From NCBI RefSeq assembly GCF_020733705.1, contig NZ_JAJFZM010000001.1:310001-374000 (forward strand): a stretch of 64,000 bases of DNA, read 5' to 3'. The translations under genes and the position numbers were made by a program. This document shows positions 8,625 to 16,527 of this stretch, one piece after another. The notes below the pieces were generated by a model. It was not told the DNA's origin, did not search any database, and saw nothing but the letters and a program-made list of their open reading frames with translations. Positions within the stretch are counted from its first letter, which is position 1; the number at the start of each line of letters is the position of its first letter. The stretch is from Nocardia australiensis. GTDB taxonomy: Bacteria; Actinomycetota; Actinomycetes; Mycobacteriales; Mycobacteriaceae.

Positions 8625-9265
8625 CCGCGTTCGCCGTCGCGCGAGGCGCACAGCAGTCCGTCGCCGACCGGGATCAGGACACTGGTGAGTTCCGGATCCT
8701 CGGCAATCGCCCTGGTGGCGGCCCGCACAGCCTGGGTGGCGGAGTCACGCTGGCTCGGATCGGGGACCCGGCCGCCGAGCAGCGCGTTGTGCAGCAGGAT
8801 CGCACCACCGTCGCGAAGCAGCCGCACGGCCTGGGTGACGTACTGCGGATGCTCGAGCGGGGCGGCGTCGATGAACACCAGGTCATAGGCGCCGTCGGCG
8901 AGTCGAGGCAGGACATCGAGTGCCCTGCCGTTGATCAGCCTGGTTCGCGCGGGCGGAATCTCGGCGGCACGGAACGCCTCCTTGGCGGCCCGCTGGTGTT
9001 CCGGCTCGGAATCAATGGTGGTCAGCGTGCCATCTTCGCGCATTCCATCCAGCAGCCACAGCCCGCTTATGCCGGCGCCGGTACCCACCTCGACGACCGT
9101 TCGCGCACCGAGGAGCTGGGCGTACATACTCAACAAGGCTCCCACCGACGGCGGCACGGGCGCCGCACCGAGTTCGGTGGCCCGCTCACGGGCGCTGACG
9201 AGAACCTCGTCTTCCACCACGGATTCCTCCACGTAGGAGAGATTTCGCTCCAGGTTCGATGCCAC
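8621..9265 (-). CDS. SAM-dependent O-methyltransferase (Rv1220c-like)
   Basis: A 214-residue class I methyltransferase of the caffeoyl-CoA/catechol O-methyltransferase group. The SAM loop is [16 protein letters not shown], followed by the acidic TTIDSEPEH and the DLVFIDAAP segment that holds the metal-binding Asp in this family. Corresponds to Rv1220c, which also sits beside and divergent to sigE. Substrate unknown. About 294 bases separate it from sigE and must hold both promoters. Confidence 0.88.
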   Translation of the reverse strand: MASNLERNLSYVEESVVEDEVLVSARERATELGAAPVPPSVGALLSMYAQLLGARTVVEVGTGAGISGLWLLDGMREDGTLTTIDSEPEHQRAAKEAFRAAEIPPARTRLINGRALDVLPRLADGAYDLVFIDAAPLEHPQYVTQAVRLLRDGGAILLHNALLGGRVPDPSQRDSATQAVRAATRAIAEDPELTSVLIPVGDGLLCASRDGERG

Positions 9266-9449
9266 CTATGCAGGCTAGCCCGCAAGTCCGCTTCCCCGCG
9301 TTTTCCGCACAGGTGAGTGCGGCGAATGTCGGCACCGACACATGGCGCAAAACTCTCAGGTGTCCCTCAGGGTCTCCATATCCGCGCCATATCGGAACAA
9401 AGCAGAGTGAGCCCTACGCAAGACCAGTTGACCGCACAGCGCGGACTCG

Positions 9450-9476
9450 GGAACAACGACATACAGCTTGTCGGTT
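9450..9476 (+). promoter_or_regulatory. Candidate ECF-type (SigH/SigE) promoter of sigE
   Basis: GGAAC at 9450-9454 and GTT at 9474-9476 are separated by 19 bases. This resembles the GGAAC/GTT elements used by SigH- and SigE-type sigma factors, and M. tuberculosis sigE has such a stress promoter. The predicted transcript start would be about 75 bases before the ATG at 9560. The rest of 9266-9559 shows no other clear element. Confidence 0.45.
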
Positions 9477-9559
9477 GTATCCGTCAGTAGCGATTCGCAG
9501 ATCCGGATCACCGCAGAGTCCGCAAGCCACGGTCCCGAGTAGGAGGTATCACCATCCAC

Positions 9560-10222
9560 ATGGTCGATGCGGCGCGCGAGCACGCCACCCTGCCAGAGCA
9601 AATTCTGCCGATCGAAGCCGAATCGGCAGCCGAATCCATCGACGAGTTGAGCGGCACCGCCGCCTTCGACGCCACCGGTGACCGATCGGTGATGCCGTCC
9701 TGGGACGAACTGGTCCGTGAACACGCCGACCGGGTATACCGGCTGGCCTATCGCCTTTCCGGCGACGCACAGGATGCTGACGATCTGACCCAGGAGACGT
9801 TCATCCGGGTATTCCGTTCGCTGTCGAATTACCAGCCGGGCACCTTCGAGGGCTGGTTGCATCGCATCACCACAAACCTCTTCCTGGACATGGTGCGTAG
9901 GCGCAATCGGATTCGGATGGAGGCGCTGCCCGAGGATTATGACCGGGTGCCCGCCGACGGCCCGAGCCCGGAGCAGGCCTATCACGACGCCCGACTCGAT
10001 CCGGATCTACAGTCCGCGCTGGACTCGCTGGCACCGGAATTCCGCGCCGCTGTCGTGCTGTGCGATATCGAGGGGCTCTCTTACGAAGAGATCGGCGCGA
10101 CCCTCGGTGTCAAACTCGGTACCGTTCGCAGCCGGATCCATCGCGGCCGTCAGGCGCTGCGCGAGCACCTTGCGCATAATGGATCTCAACAGCGGTTGAC
10201 CGCTGACGCGAACATAGGGTGA
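9560..10222 (+). CDS. sigE: ECF sigma factor SigE (extracytoplasmic stress)
   Basis: A 220-residue ECF sigma factor in the conserved sigE-rseA-htrA-tatB block (Rv1221-1224). Region 2 is [19 protein letters not shown] followed by [16 protein letters not shown]. Region 4 includes [18 protein letters not shown] and [27 protein letters not shown] at 9541-9547 lies 12 bases before the ATG, longer than usual but the only good ribosome site. It directs RNA polymerase to envelope-stress promoters and is normally held by RseA, encoded just downstream. Confidence 0.95.
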   Translation: MVDAAREHATLPEQILPIEAESAAESIDELSGTAAFDATGDRSVMPSWDELVREHADRVYRLAYRLSGDAQDADDLTQETFIRVFRSLSNYQPGTFEGWLHRITTNLFLDMVRRRNRIRMEALPEDYDRVPADGPSPEQAYHDARLDPDLQSALDSLAPEFRAAVVLCDIEGLSYEEIGATLGVKLGTVRSRIHRGRQALREHLAHNGSQQRLTADANIG

Positions 10223-10284
10223 TCTATCAGGCATCGATGTCATCCGGATCCATGGATGATGCCGGTTGGAAGGATGAGCACCGA

Positions 10285-10710
10285 ATGAGTGGCGACTCCA
10301 ACACGTCAGGTCGTCGGTTCCACGGCGCGCGGGGCAATGCGAATTCCCGGCAGCCACGTTTTCGTCCAACCGAGCATTTGGCCAGCGAAGCGGTCGCAGC
10401 GTACGTCGACGGCGAACTTCGGATGAACGCCTATTTGCGCGCCGCTCAGCACCTTGCCGCCTGCCCGGAATGCGCGGCGGAGGTCGACGCGCAGCAGCAG
10501 GCGCGGATCGCGCTGCGCCGGTCCGGCCAGATATCCATTCCTACGAGCCTGCACGACAGCCTGACCCGCATTCCGCTGGCCGAGTTGCCGGGCACCACGA
10601 CGAGCCCTTCGCCCCCCACTTCGCACGGGACCCCGCGCAACGAGCCGGTTTTCGGCTTTCTGACCGATTCGTTCACCGCGACCCGGTGGACAACATGGTG
10701 GCGCAAGTAG
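10285..10710 (+). CDS. rseA: Anti-sigma-E factor RseA (ZAS zinc finger)
   Basis: A 141-residue anti-sigma factor with the zinc-binding HxxxCxxC motif (His56, Cys60, Cys63 in HLAACPEC). It binds SigE, and in mycobacteria it is released by oxidation or by phosphorylation and proteolysis. I chose ATG 10285 because GGAAGGA (10268-10274) sits 10 bases upstream; the frame is open to 10219. No membrane segment is seen, as with mycobacterial RseA. The long Arg-rich N-terminus (residues 1-28) before the domain is not conserved in families I know. htrA follows after 10 bases. Confidence 0.9.
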   Translation: MSGDSNTSGRRFHGARGNANSRQPRFRPTEHLASEAVAAYVDGELRMNAYLRAAQHLAACPECAAEVDAQQQARIALRRSGQISIPTSLHDSLTRIPLAELPGTTTSPSPPTSHGTPRNEPVFGFLTDSFTATRWTTWWRK

Positions 10711-10720
10711 AGTCTGGCGA

Positions 10721-12253
10721 GTGACCACCGAATCGACGAACACCGGATCGGCCGACACCCCCGATTCGGCGGCCAACCGGGGGAACCTCAGGCCGTCGGA
10801 CGCACCCGTGCTCGGGCCGCGCGCGGTGTATCGACCCAATGTCGACACCCATACCGCACGCGCCTTCGGCCGCCCTTCGGGCCAGACCGGCTCGTTCGCC
10901 GAGCATGCCGCACCGCAGAACGGTTCCATCGCACTCGGCCCGCAGTCGCACAATCGCCCGCCGGATACGGTGCTGGCCGAGGCATTCGGTCGTCCCGAAG
11001 GTTCCACCGAAATCTTGCAGCGTGATCCGGATGCGGCGGATCCGGCCGCACCAGCGGCCGGTCCGGCCGACCCGTGGCGCGATCCGGAAACCGGCGCACG
11101 ACTCGGAGCACCGGCCGTGGCGACCCCACAGACCACATCGATGCCGCAGGCCGAGAAGCTGTCGGCCCGCGAGGTGCTCTTCGGCACCCGGGTGGCGCCG
11201 AAGGCGCTGACGCTGCTCGCGGTCGTCGCGCTGGCCATCGGTGTACTCGGCGGCCTTGTCGGTCGGCTGACCGCCGAATCCGCCGCTCCCCTGACCTCAC
11301 GCAAGGTCGCGCTGGACCAGTCGAGCAATTTCGATCAGCCGCACAGCCAGATCGCCAAGGTCGCCAATGCCGTGCTGCCGTCGGTGGTGTCGATCCGGGT
11401 CACTGTCGGTGACAACGGCGCGACGGGTTCCGGTGTCGTGATCGACGGCGCTGGCTATATCGCGACGAACAATCACGTGGTTTCGATGGCGGCCCAGGAC
11501 AAGTCGCATCAGGCCGGCATCCAGGTGACCTTCTCCGATGGCAGCCGGGTGCCCGGGCAAATTGTCGGGCGTGACCCGAAGACCGACCTGGCGGTACTGA
11601 AGGTCGATGTGAAGAATCTCACAGTGGCTAATCTGGGCAAGTCCAAGGATGTCCAGGTCGGCGACGAGGTGCTGGCGATCGGCTCGCCACTCGGCCTGAG
11701 CAAAACCGTCACCTCCGGCATCGTCAGCGCGCTGCACCGCCCGGTCGCGCTGTCCGGCGAGGGCAGCGACACCAAGGCCGTGATCGACGCGGTGCAGACC
11801 GATGCGGCGATCAACCCTGGCAACTCCGGTGGTGCGCTGGTCGACATGGAGGGCCGGGTCATCGGCATCAACACCGCGATCCGCAGTGAGAGCGGCGGTT
11901 CGGTCGGCCTCGGGTTCGCCATTCCGGTGGACATGGTGGCCGAGGTGGCGCAGACGCTCATTCACAACGGCGAGATGCACCATCCGATAATCGGACTCAG
12001 CGCGCGCAGCAAACAAGTAGCTAATGATGTGATGAGCGGCGCGGCCGTCGCCGACGTCGCACCGAACGGTCCGGCGGCGAAGGCCGGGATCGTGGAGAAC
12101 GACGTCATCGTGAAGATCGGCGATCGTGAGGTGACCGGTCCGGACGAGATGGTCGTCGCGGTGCAGTCGAGCAAGATCGGCCAGACAGTGAACGTGCAGT
12201 TGATCCGCGACGGCAGGCAGGTAGACGTGCCGGTCACACTGGAATCCGACTGA
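10721..12253 (+). CDS. htrA: Membrane-anchored HtrA/DegP serine protease
   Basis: A 510-residue trypsin-like protease with one PDZ domain (Rv1223). A long disordered cytoplasmic N-terminus carries two AFGRPxG repeats (about 48-53 and 88-93). A single membrane helix lies at about 161-182. The catalytic triad is His252 (NNHVVS), Asp289 (KTDLAVLK) and Ser369 (NPGNSGGAL). The PDZ domain covers about 410-500. It handles misfolded or damaged exported proteins and belongs to the SigE response. Starts with GTG 10 bases after rseA. Confidence 0.95.
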   Translation: MTTESTNTGSADTPDSAANRGNLRPSDAPVLGPRAVYRPNVDTHTARAFGRPSGQTGSFAEHAAPQNGSIALGPQSHNRPPDTVLAEAFGRPEGSTEILQRDPDAADPAAPAAGPADPWRDPETGARLGAPAVATPQTTSMPQAEKLSAREVLFGTRVAPKALTLLAVVALAIGVLGGLVGRLTAESAAPLTSRKVALDQSSNFDQPHSQIAKVANAVLPSVVSIRVTVGDNGATGSGVVIDGAGYIATNNHVVSMAAQDKSHQAGIQVTFSDGSRVPGQIVGRDPKTDLAVLKVDVKNLTVANLGKSKDVQVGDEVLAIGSPLGLSKTVTSGIVSALHRPVALSGEGSDTKAVIDAVQTDAAINPGNSGGALVDMEGRVIGINTAIRSESGGSVGLGFAIPVDMVAEVAQTLIHNGEMHHPIIGLSARSKQVANDVMSGAAVADVAPNGPAAKAGIVENDVIVKIGDREVTGPDEMVVAVQSSKIGQTVNVQLIRDGRQVDVPVTLESD

Positions 12254-12286
12254 ACCATGGTGGGCCAACCCAGGTAGCCTGGATCC

Positions 12287-12703
12287 GTGTTCAGCAACAT
12301 CGGCTGGGGCGAGATGGTCATCCTGCTCGTCGCCGCCCTCGTGATCCTCGGCCCGGAGCGACTGCCGGGCGCGGTTCGCTGGACCACGCGCAGCTTGCGT
12401 CAGGCACGTGACTACGCCAGCGGCGCCACCCAACAGCTACAGCAGGAACTCGGGCCCGAATTCGAGGACTTGCGCAAGCCGTTGGCCGATCTGAACGAGC
12501 TGCGGCAAATGTCGCCCCGTTCGATGATGACCAAACACCTTCTCAATGGCGATGATTCACTGTTCCGTGATGTCGACAACGCGCTACCGGATAAGAAGGA
12601 CCTGATCGGCGCCTCAGGCGCGATGCCCGATTACCCGATGCCCAAGTTGGATAAGCCGTTGGAGCGCAACGAACGTCCGCCGATCGACACCGACGCCACC
12701 TGA
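12287..12703 (+). CDS. tatB: Twin-arginine translocase subunit TatB
   Basis: A 138-residue TatB. The N-terminal membrane helix begins [20 protein letters not shown] and is followed by the [11 protein letters not shown] hinge, then an amphipathic helix and a charged cytoplasmic tail. The LGPERLP hinge separates it from TatA. It is the last gene of the sigE block, as in M. tuberculosis, with a GTG start 33 bases after htrA. tatA and tatC are not nearby. A DUF1906 protein with a twin-arginine signal at 45109-45822 is a possible client. Confidence 0.95.
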   Translation: MFSNIGWGEMVILLVAALVILGPERLPGAVRWTTRSLRQARDYASGATQQLQQELGPEFEDLRKPLADLNELRQMSPRSMMTKHLLNGDDSLFRDVDNALPDKKDLIGASGAMPDYPMPKLDKPLERNERPPIDTDAT

Positions 12704-12741
12704 GCGATCCCGCCATCAATTGGCATCCGTCAAGCGGGATA

Positions 12742-12770
12742 GACACCCGATCGTGTCGAGATGTCTAGAC
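12742..12770 (+). promoter_or_regulatory. Candidate operator: inverted repeat plus palindrome before the HTH gene
   Basis: GACAC (12742-12746) and GTGTC (12753-12757) form a perfect inverted repeat around six bases. GTCTAGAC (12763-12770) is an 8-base palindrome ending 7 bases before the ATG at 12778. It overlaps TAGACT (12766-12771), a TANNNT hexamer correctly placed to be the -10 of a leaderless transcript. No ribosome site is visible, which fits leaderless expression. Autoregulation by the HTH protein is an inference. Confidence 0.4.
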
Positions 12771-12777
12771 TTCGCAC

Positions 12778-13635
12778 ATGTCGGCCGATGACGTGGCGCG
12801 CATATTCGCGATCGAAGACAAGGTCGAGCGACTAAAGGCCGCCACCGATGGGGTGGCGGCGGCCCAGCAGACGATCAACGAACTCACCCGGATCCGCCGC
12901 GCGGTCATCAGGGAACTCCATGCCGACGGTTGGACCTTCGCCAGAATCGGTGCGGCGGCAGGGCTTTCCCGCGCTCGGATCCATCAGGTCAGCACCCAGG
13001 GACCGGCACCGGAGGGGCTTTTCTTCGGGCACGGCGCGCTCACCGTGCTCGCACCGGAGGTCCGTAGCGGCCGGGTGCTCGGGGCACCCGACCCGACCGC
13101 GGCGCAACGCCTCGCCGACCTGCTTCGCGAACTCGGCTTCACCGTCGCGGTCGAGCGTTTCCCGCCCGGCAGGCCGGTCGACCTGAATCGGGACGGACTG
13201 ATCGTGCTCGGCGGTCCCGAGTTGTCACCCAGTGTGCGCCAACTGGTCACGGCCGATCCCCGGCTGCGGCGCACAGTGGCCAGGGCGGGCGACACGCGAC
13301 GCGGCATCGAGGACCGCGCGGCCCGGCGGGTGTATCGACCCGGTGGGCCCGAACCGCACGACATCGCGTACCTGGCCCGGCTACCCCGCCTCGATGGCCG
13401 CGGCACCATTCTGATCATCGACGGCCTCCATCCGCCCGGTTCGCTCGGCGCCATTCGTTTGCTCGCGACCCGGCTGGCCACCCTGCACGAGCGGGCGGCC
13501 GCCCATCGGTTCTCGGTACTCGTCGCGGTTCGATACGACCGGGTCACGGGCGAACCGCAGGAGGCCGAGCTCCTTACGCCGGTCTACCGACATGATCAGG
13601 AGTCCAGGTCGCCGATATCGGGCATCAGACGCTGA
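12778..13635 (+). CDS. HTH DNA-binding protein with C-terminal domain of unknown function
   Basis: A 285-residue protein. The N-terminal helix-turn-helix (about residues 20-80) resembles sigma region 4 or Xre-type readers: TRIRRAVIRELHADGWTFARIGAAAGLSRARIHQ. Residues about 100-275 form a Rossmann-like alpha/beta domain. Its motifs (IVLGGPELSPSV, then DIAYLARLPRLDGRGTILIIDGLHPPGSLGAI) recur at the C-termini of many actinobacterial HTH proteins. The function of that domain is not known to me; a nucleotide or ligand sensor is possible. It lacks sigma region 2, so it should not be a full sigma factor. Palindromes directly upstream suggest autoregulation. Confidence 0.72.
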   Translation: MSADDVARIFAIEDKVERLKAATDGVAAAQQTINELTRIRRAVIRELHADGWTFARIGAAAGLSRARIHQVSTQGPAPEGLFFGHGALTVLAPEVRSGRVLGAPDPTAAQRLADLLRELGFTVAVERFPPGRPVDLNRDGLIVLGGPELSPSVRQLVTADPRLRRTVARAGDTRRGIEDRAARRVYRPGGPEPHDIAYLARLPRLDGRGTILIIDGLHPPGSLGAIRLLATRLATLHERAAAHRFSVLVAVRYDRVTGEPQEAELLTPVYRHDQESRSPISGIRR

Positions 13636-13667
13636 GCGGCGATCAGACATGCCATGCCGCACAAAGT

Positions 13668-13683
13668 TGTGATATATATCACA
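13668..13683 (+). promoter_or_regulatory. Perfect CRP/GlxR-type operator
   Basis: TGTGATATATATCACA is an exact TGTGA-N6-TCACA site, the consensus of Crp-family regulators including mycobacterial Crp (Rv3676) and corynebacterial GlxR. It lies 76 bases before the start of the gene at 13760 and 32 bases after the stop of the HTH gene, within an unusually AT-rich patch. cAMP-linked control of 13760-14317 is an inference. Confidence 0.7.
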
Positions 13684-13759
13684 GCTCAGCGGGGTTCGGA
13701 AATTACTACACCAATGATTCAATTGCTGGAAGGTAACTATTGCTGGTAGGCGGACCCTG

Positions 13760-14317
13760 ATGAATGTTCAATCTTCAATGACGGCGCGCACCCCACCGCA
13801 CGCCCAGGCGTCCATTTCAGGCCTGGTGGAGACCCGCCCGCTCGCCCAGGCGGAACCGATCGTCACTACCCACCGCGTCACCTACAGCAACCGATTGAAG
13901 GTGTTCATCGGGCCGGACGAGACCGTCGGCAATTTCCTGCGCCCGCTGTGCAGGCTGGATGGCTACCACCGATTCTCGGTGAACATGACCCGCCTGTCGG
14001 CGCCGGTCGCCGCCACCGACATCACCTCGGCCATCAGCTCCGCCCCCGGCCCCAGCTCGGTGCAATGCACCGGATCCGCCGAAGCCCTGGTCATCGAGGT
14101 TCAGACTGCGGTGGAAGGCCTGGCGCGCCGCTTCACCGCGGGCCTGCCCGGCAGCCGGAGCGGCGAGCCCAATGTCTGCATCCCGGACGGGACCGATTTC
14201 TTGCGGGTGTACCCGGATGAGGTCTTCACCGCCGAGCAAGCCGCGGAGATCTTCGCGACCTACTTCGAGACCGACGATATCCCCGCCGGTCTCCAGCTCC
14301 GCGAGATCGCCGAGTAG
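13760..14317 (+). CDS. Conserved protein of unknown function under a CRP-type site
   Basis: A 185-residue protein I do not recognise. There is no signal peptide and no membrane segment. Residues about 37-120 read like a mixed alpha/beta fold (RVTYSNRLKVFIGPDETVGNFL, then LVIEVQTAVEGLARRFTAG). The C-terminus is acidic and ends FTAEQAAEIFATYFETDDIP. Two Cys (in PLCRLDGYH and NVCIPDG) are spread apart. Codon use is normal for the window. It stands alone between the HTH gene and xdhC, with the perfect CRP-type operator at 13668-13683 as the only clue to its role. Confidence 0.72.
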   Translation: MNVQSSMTARTPPHAQASISGLVETRPLAQAEPIVTTHRVTYSNRLKVFIGPDETVGNFLRPLCRLDGYHRFSVNMTRLSAPVAATDITSAISSAPGPSSVQCTGSAEALVIEVQTAVEGLARRFTAGLPGSRSGEPNVCIPDGTDFLRVYPDEVFTAEQAAEIFATYFETDDIPAGLQLREIAE

Positions 14318-14450
14318 CCGCACTCGACGAACACCGCCCTTTGCCCGACGAATCACTCCGATCGTTGCGGGTGGTTAGGCTTGGTTGACGACGACGAAAC
14401 CGCAGTTCCAGGCGGCAACGGAACCGTCGCACCGAGAAGGGACCGGTGGC

Positions 14451-15524
14451 GTGCGCGAGATACTGGAGCAATTGATCACACTGGCGCGGCATGGACCGGT
14501 GGCGTTGGCGCGGGTGGTCGATGCGACGGGAGCCGGGCCTCGCCAGGCCGGGGCGGCGATGGTGGTGACAGCGGGCGGTGAGGTTGTCGGATCGTTGTCC
14601 GGTGGGTGCGTGGAAGCGGCCGTTGTCGAGTCGGCGTGCGCGGTGCTGGCAACCGGGCAGCCAGTGTCGGATCGATTCGGTTATGCCGAGGGCGACGGGT
14701 TCGAGATCGGTTTGACCTGCGGCGGTGAGATCGAGATATTCGTCGAGCGGGTGGACGCAGCGCACTTAGCGATGCTGGCGGCGGTGCGGCGCGAGATCGG
14801 CGCGGGCAAACCGGTTGCGTTGCTGACCACGCTGGATGAGGCCGGGGTGTGGAAGCTGTTGGCTGCCGACGATTTCGAGCCGTGGCGTGGTGTCGATCGA
14901 GACGCGCGGGCCCTGCTCGACGCCGGCCGCAGTGGCGTGGTCGGCGCGCAGGAGTGCGAGCCGCAATCCGCTGCGCGGCCCAGGGTTTTCGTGCAGACGT
15001 TCGGGACCGCGGCGCGAATGATTCTGGCGGGCACGAACGATTTCGCCCGGGCGCTGAGCCGTACGGGCCGGCAGTTGGGCTATCGGGTAACTGTGGTCGA
15101 TGCCCGCGAAACATTCACCACCGCAGCAAGATTCCCCGCCGCGCACGAGGTCGTCGTCGATTGGCCACACCGGTATCTGATCGCGCAGCAGGCCGCCGGG
15201 CGGATCGACGACCGCACCGTCGTGTGCGTGCTGACCCACGACAACAAGTTCGACGTCCCGATGCTTGCGGCCGCGTTGAGTATGGACATCGGTTTCGTCG
15301 GCGCATTGGGCTCGCGACGCACGCATACCGAACGGATCGAACGATTACTCGCCGCAGGGGTGACCGACAGCCGGTTGGCGCGATTGAAAAGCCCACTCGG
15401 CCTTGACCTCAACGCCTATACACCCGACGAGACCGCGATCTCGATCGCCGCGCAAATCCTTGCCGAACGTGGTGGCGGCTCCGCCCGGCCGCTGGACCGA
15501 ACCAACGGACCCATCCACCGTTGA
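14451..15524 (+). CDS. XdhC/CoxI-family molybdoenzyme maturation protein (orphan)
   Basis: A 357-residue XdhC/CoxI family protein. In this family it inserts or sulfurates the molybdenum cofactor of xanthine dehydrogenase or CO dehydrogenase. The N-terminal XdhC_CoxI domain carries VGSLSGGCVEAAVVESA. The C-terminal Rossmann domain has GYRVTVVDARETF, VVVDWPHRYL, CVLTHDNKFDVPML and GFVGALGSRRTH. The GTG at 14451 is preceded by GAGAAGGGA with 8-base spacing. The frame is open back to 14385, but that region is not conserved-looking. No molybdoenzyme subunit lies in the window, so its partner must be elsewhere. Confidence 0.88.
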   Translation: MREILEQLITLARHGPVALARVVDATGAGPRQAGAAMVVTAGGEVVGSLSGGCVEAAVVESACAVLATGQPVSDRFGYAEGDGFEIGLTCGGEIEIFVERVDAAHLAMLAAVRREIGAGKPVALLTTLDEAGVWKLLAADDFEPWRGVDRDARALLDAGRSGVVGAQECEPQSAARPRVFVQTFGTAARMILAGTNDFARALSRTGRQLGYRVTVVDARETFTTAARFPAAHEVVVDWPHRYLIAQQAAGRIDDRTVVCVLTHDNKFDVPMLAAALSMDIGFVGALGSRRTHTERIERLLAAGVTDSRLARLKSPLGLDLNAYTPDETAISIAAQILAERGGGSARPLDRTNGPIHR

Positions 15525-15588
15525 ACGATGACTCGGGCAGCTCGCTCGATGCGGCTGCCGCGCGCGGGACGAGGCGCCCGATGAGTAG

Positions 15589-16527
15589 TCAGGCGGCCGC
15601 GCGAGCAGGGCGAAGCGTATTCATCGGCGGACGGTCTGCCAGGGAGACTTCGGTGCTGTGCGCGGTGAAAGCATCACCGACCAGTGGAAATTGGGTGAGC
15701 GCCGCGCCGGAGTCCGGTACGCCGCTGCGACCGAGCACGGTGCCGAGAATCTGTCGGCTCATGACGCCGAGATCGGCCAGTGGGCGGTTGCGATGGGCGC
15801 GCACCCCAAGGTTCACCTGGCCGATCGCGGACAGTCCGAGGCGATCGTAGGTATCCAGCAATAGCCCGATCTCGACGCCGTAGCCGGGAGCGAAAGGGAC
15901 CGAGGTGAGCAGTTCGCGGGTCCCGGCGTATTCGCCGCCCAGCGGCTGCAGCACTTCGGACAGTTCCGGCCGCAGCGCGGCCAGCAATGGACGGGCGACG
16001 AGTTCGGTGACCCGGCCACCGCCGTGCGCGTCGATCGAGGCGCCCTGGCGCAGTGGCCTGCGGTAATACGCCTTCACCAGGTGCATGTCCTCGACCGTCA
16101 GCAGCGGTCCGAGCAGCTTCGGTACGAAGGCCGGATCCGGGTCGATCAGATCGGAGTCGACGAAGGCGATGAGATCACCGCTGGTCACGGCCAGCGACCG
16201 CCAGAGCACCTCTCCCTTGCCCGGCAGCGGGTCGAGTTCGGGAACGGCCTCCTCGCGGCTGATGACCTCGGCGCCGGCGGCACGGGCACGCTGCGCGGTG
16301 GCGTCGGTCGAGCCGGAATCGAGCACAACCAATTCGTCGATGAGTGCGCCGAGCAGCGGCCTGATACTGGCGACCACGTCGGCGACGGTGCGTTCTTCGT
16401 TCAGCGCGGGCAGCACCACCGAAACGGTGCGGCCGTCCTTGGCGGCGACGAGTTCGTCCACCATCCAATCGGGGGTGTCCCAGGTATTGGTCGTCGCCCA
16501 GGCGGGCTCGCGGTGTTGGAATTTCAT
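15589..16527 (-). CDS. gpgS: Glucosyl-3-phosphoglycerate synthase
   Basis: A 312-residue GT81 enzyme corresponding to Rv1208. It transfers glucose from a nucleotide sugar to 3-phosphoglycerate, the first step of methylglucose lipopolysaccharide synthesis. Visible motifs are VVLPALNEERTVADVV, the metal-binding DSD in AFVDSDLIDPDPAF, and GGGRVTELVARPLL. The ATG overlaps the folP2 stop by four bases. It is the last gene of a left-running operon (LOG, LOG, fadD6, folP2, gpgS) in the same order as Rv1205-Rv1208. Confidence 0.95.
   Translation of the reverse strand: MKFQHREPAWATTNTWDTPDWMVDELVAAKDGRTVSVVLPALNEERTVADVVASIRPLLGALIDELVVLDSGSTDATAQRARAAGAEVISREEAVPELDPLPGKGEVLWRSLAVTSGDLIAFVDSDLIDPDPAFVPKLLGPLLTVEDMHLVKAYYRRPLRQGASIDAHGGGRVTELVARPLLAALRPELSEVLQPLGGEYAGTRELLTSVPFAPGYGVEIGLLLDTYDRLGLSAIGQVNLGVRAHRNRPLADLGVMSRQILGTVLGRSGVPDSGAALTQFPLVGDAFTAHSTEVSLADRPPMNTLRPARAAA

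Noticed and set aside
13760..14317. Treating the unknown gene as part of an xdhC operon
   Set aside because: The gap to xdhC is 133 bases and xdhC has its own good ribosome site; the unknown gene has its own CRP-type site upstream.
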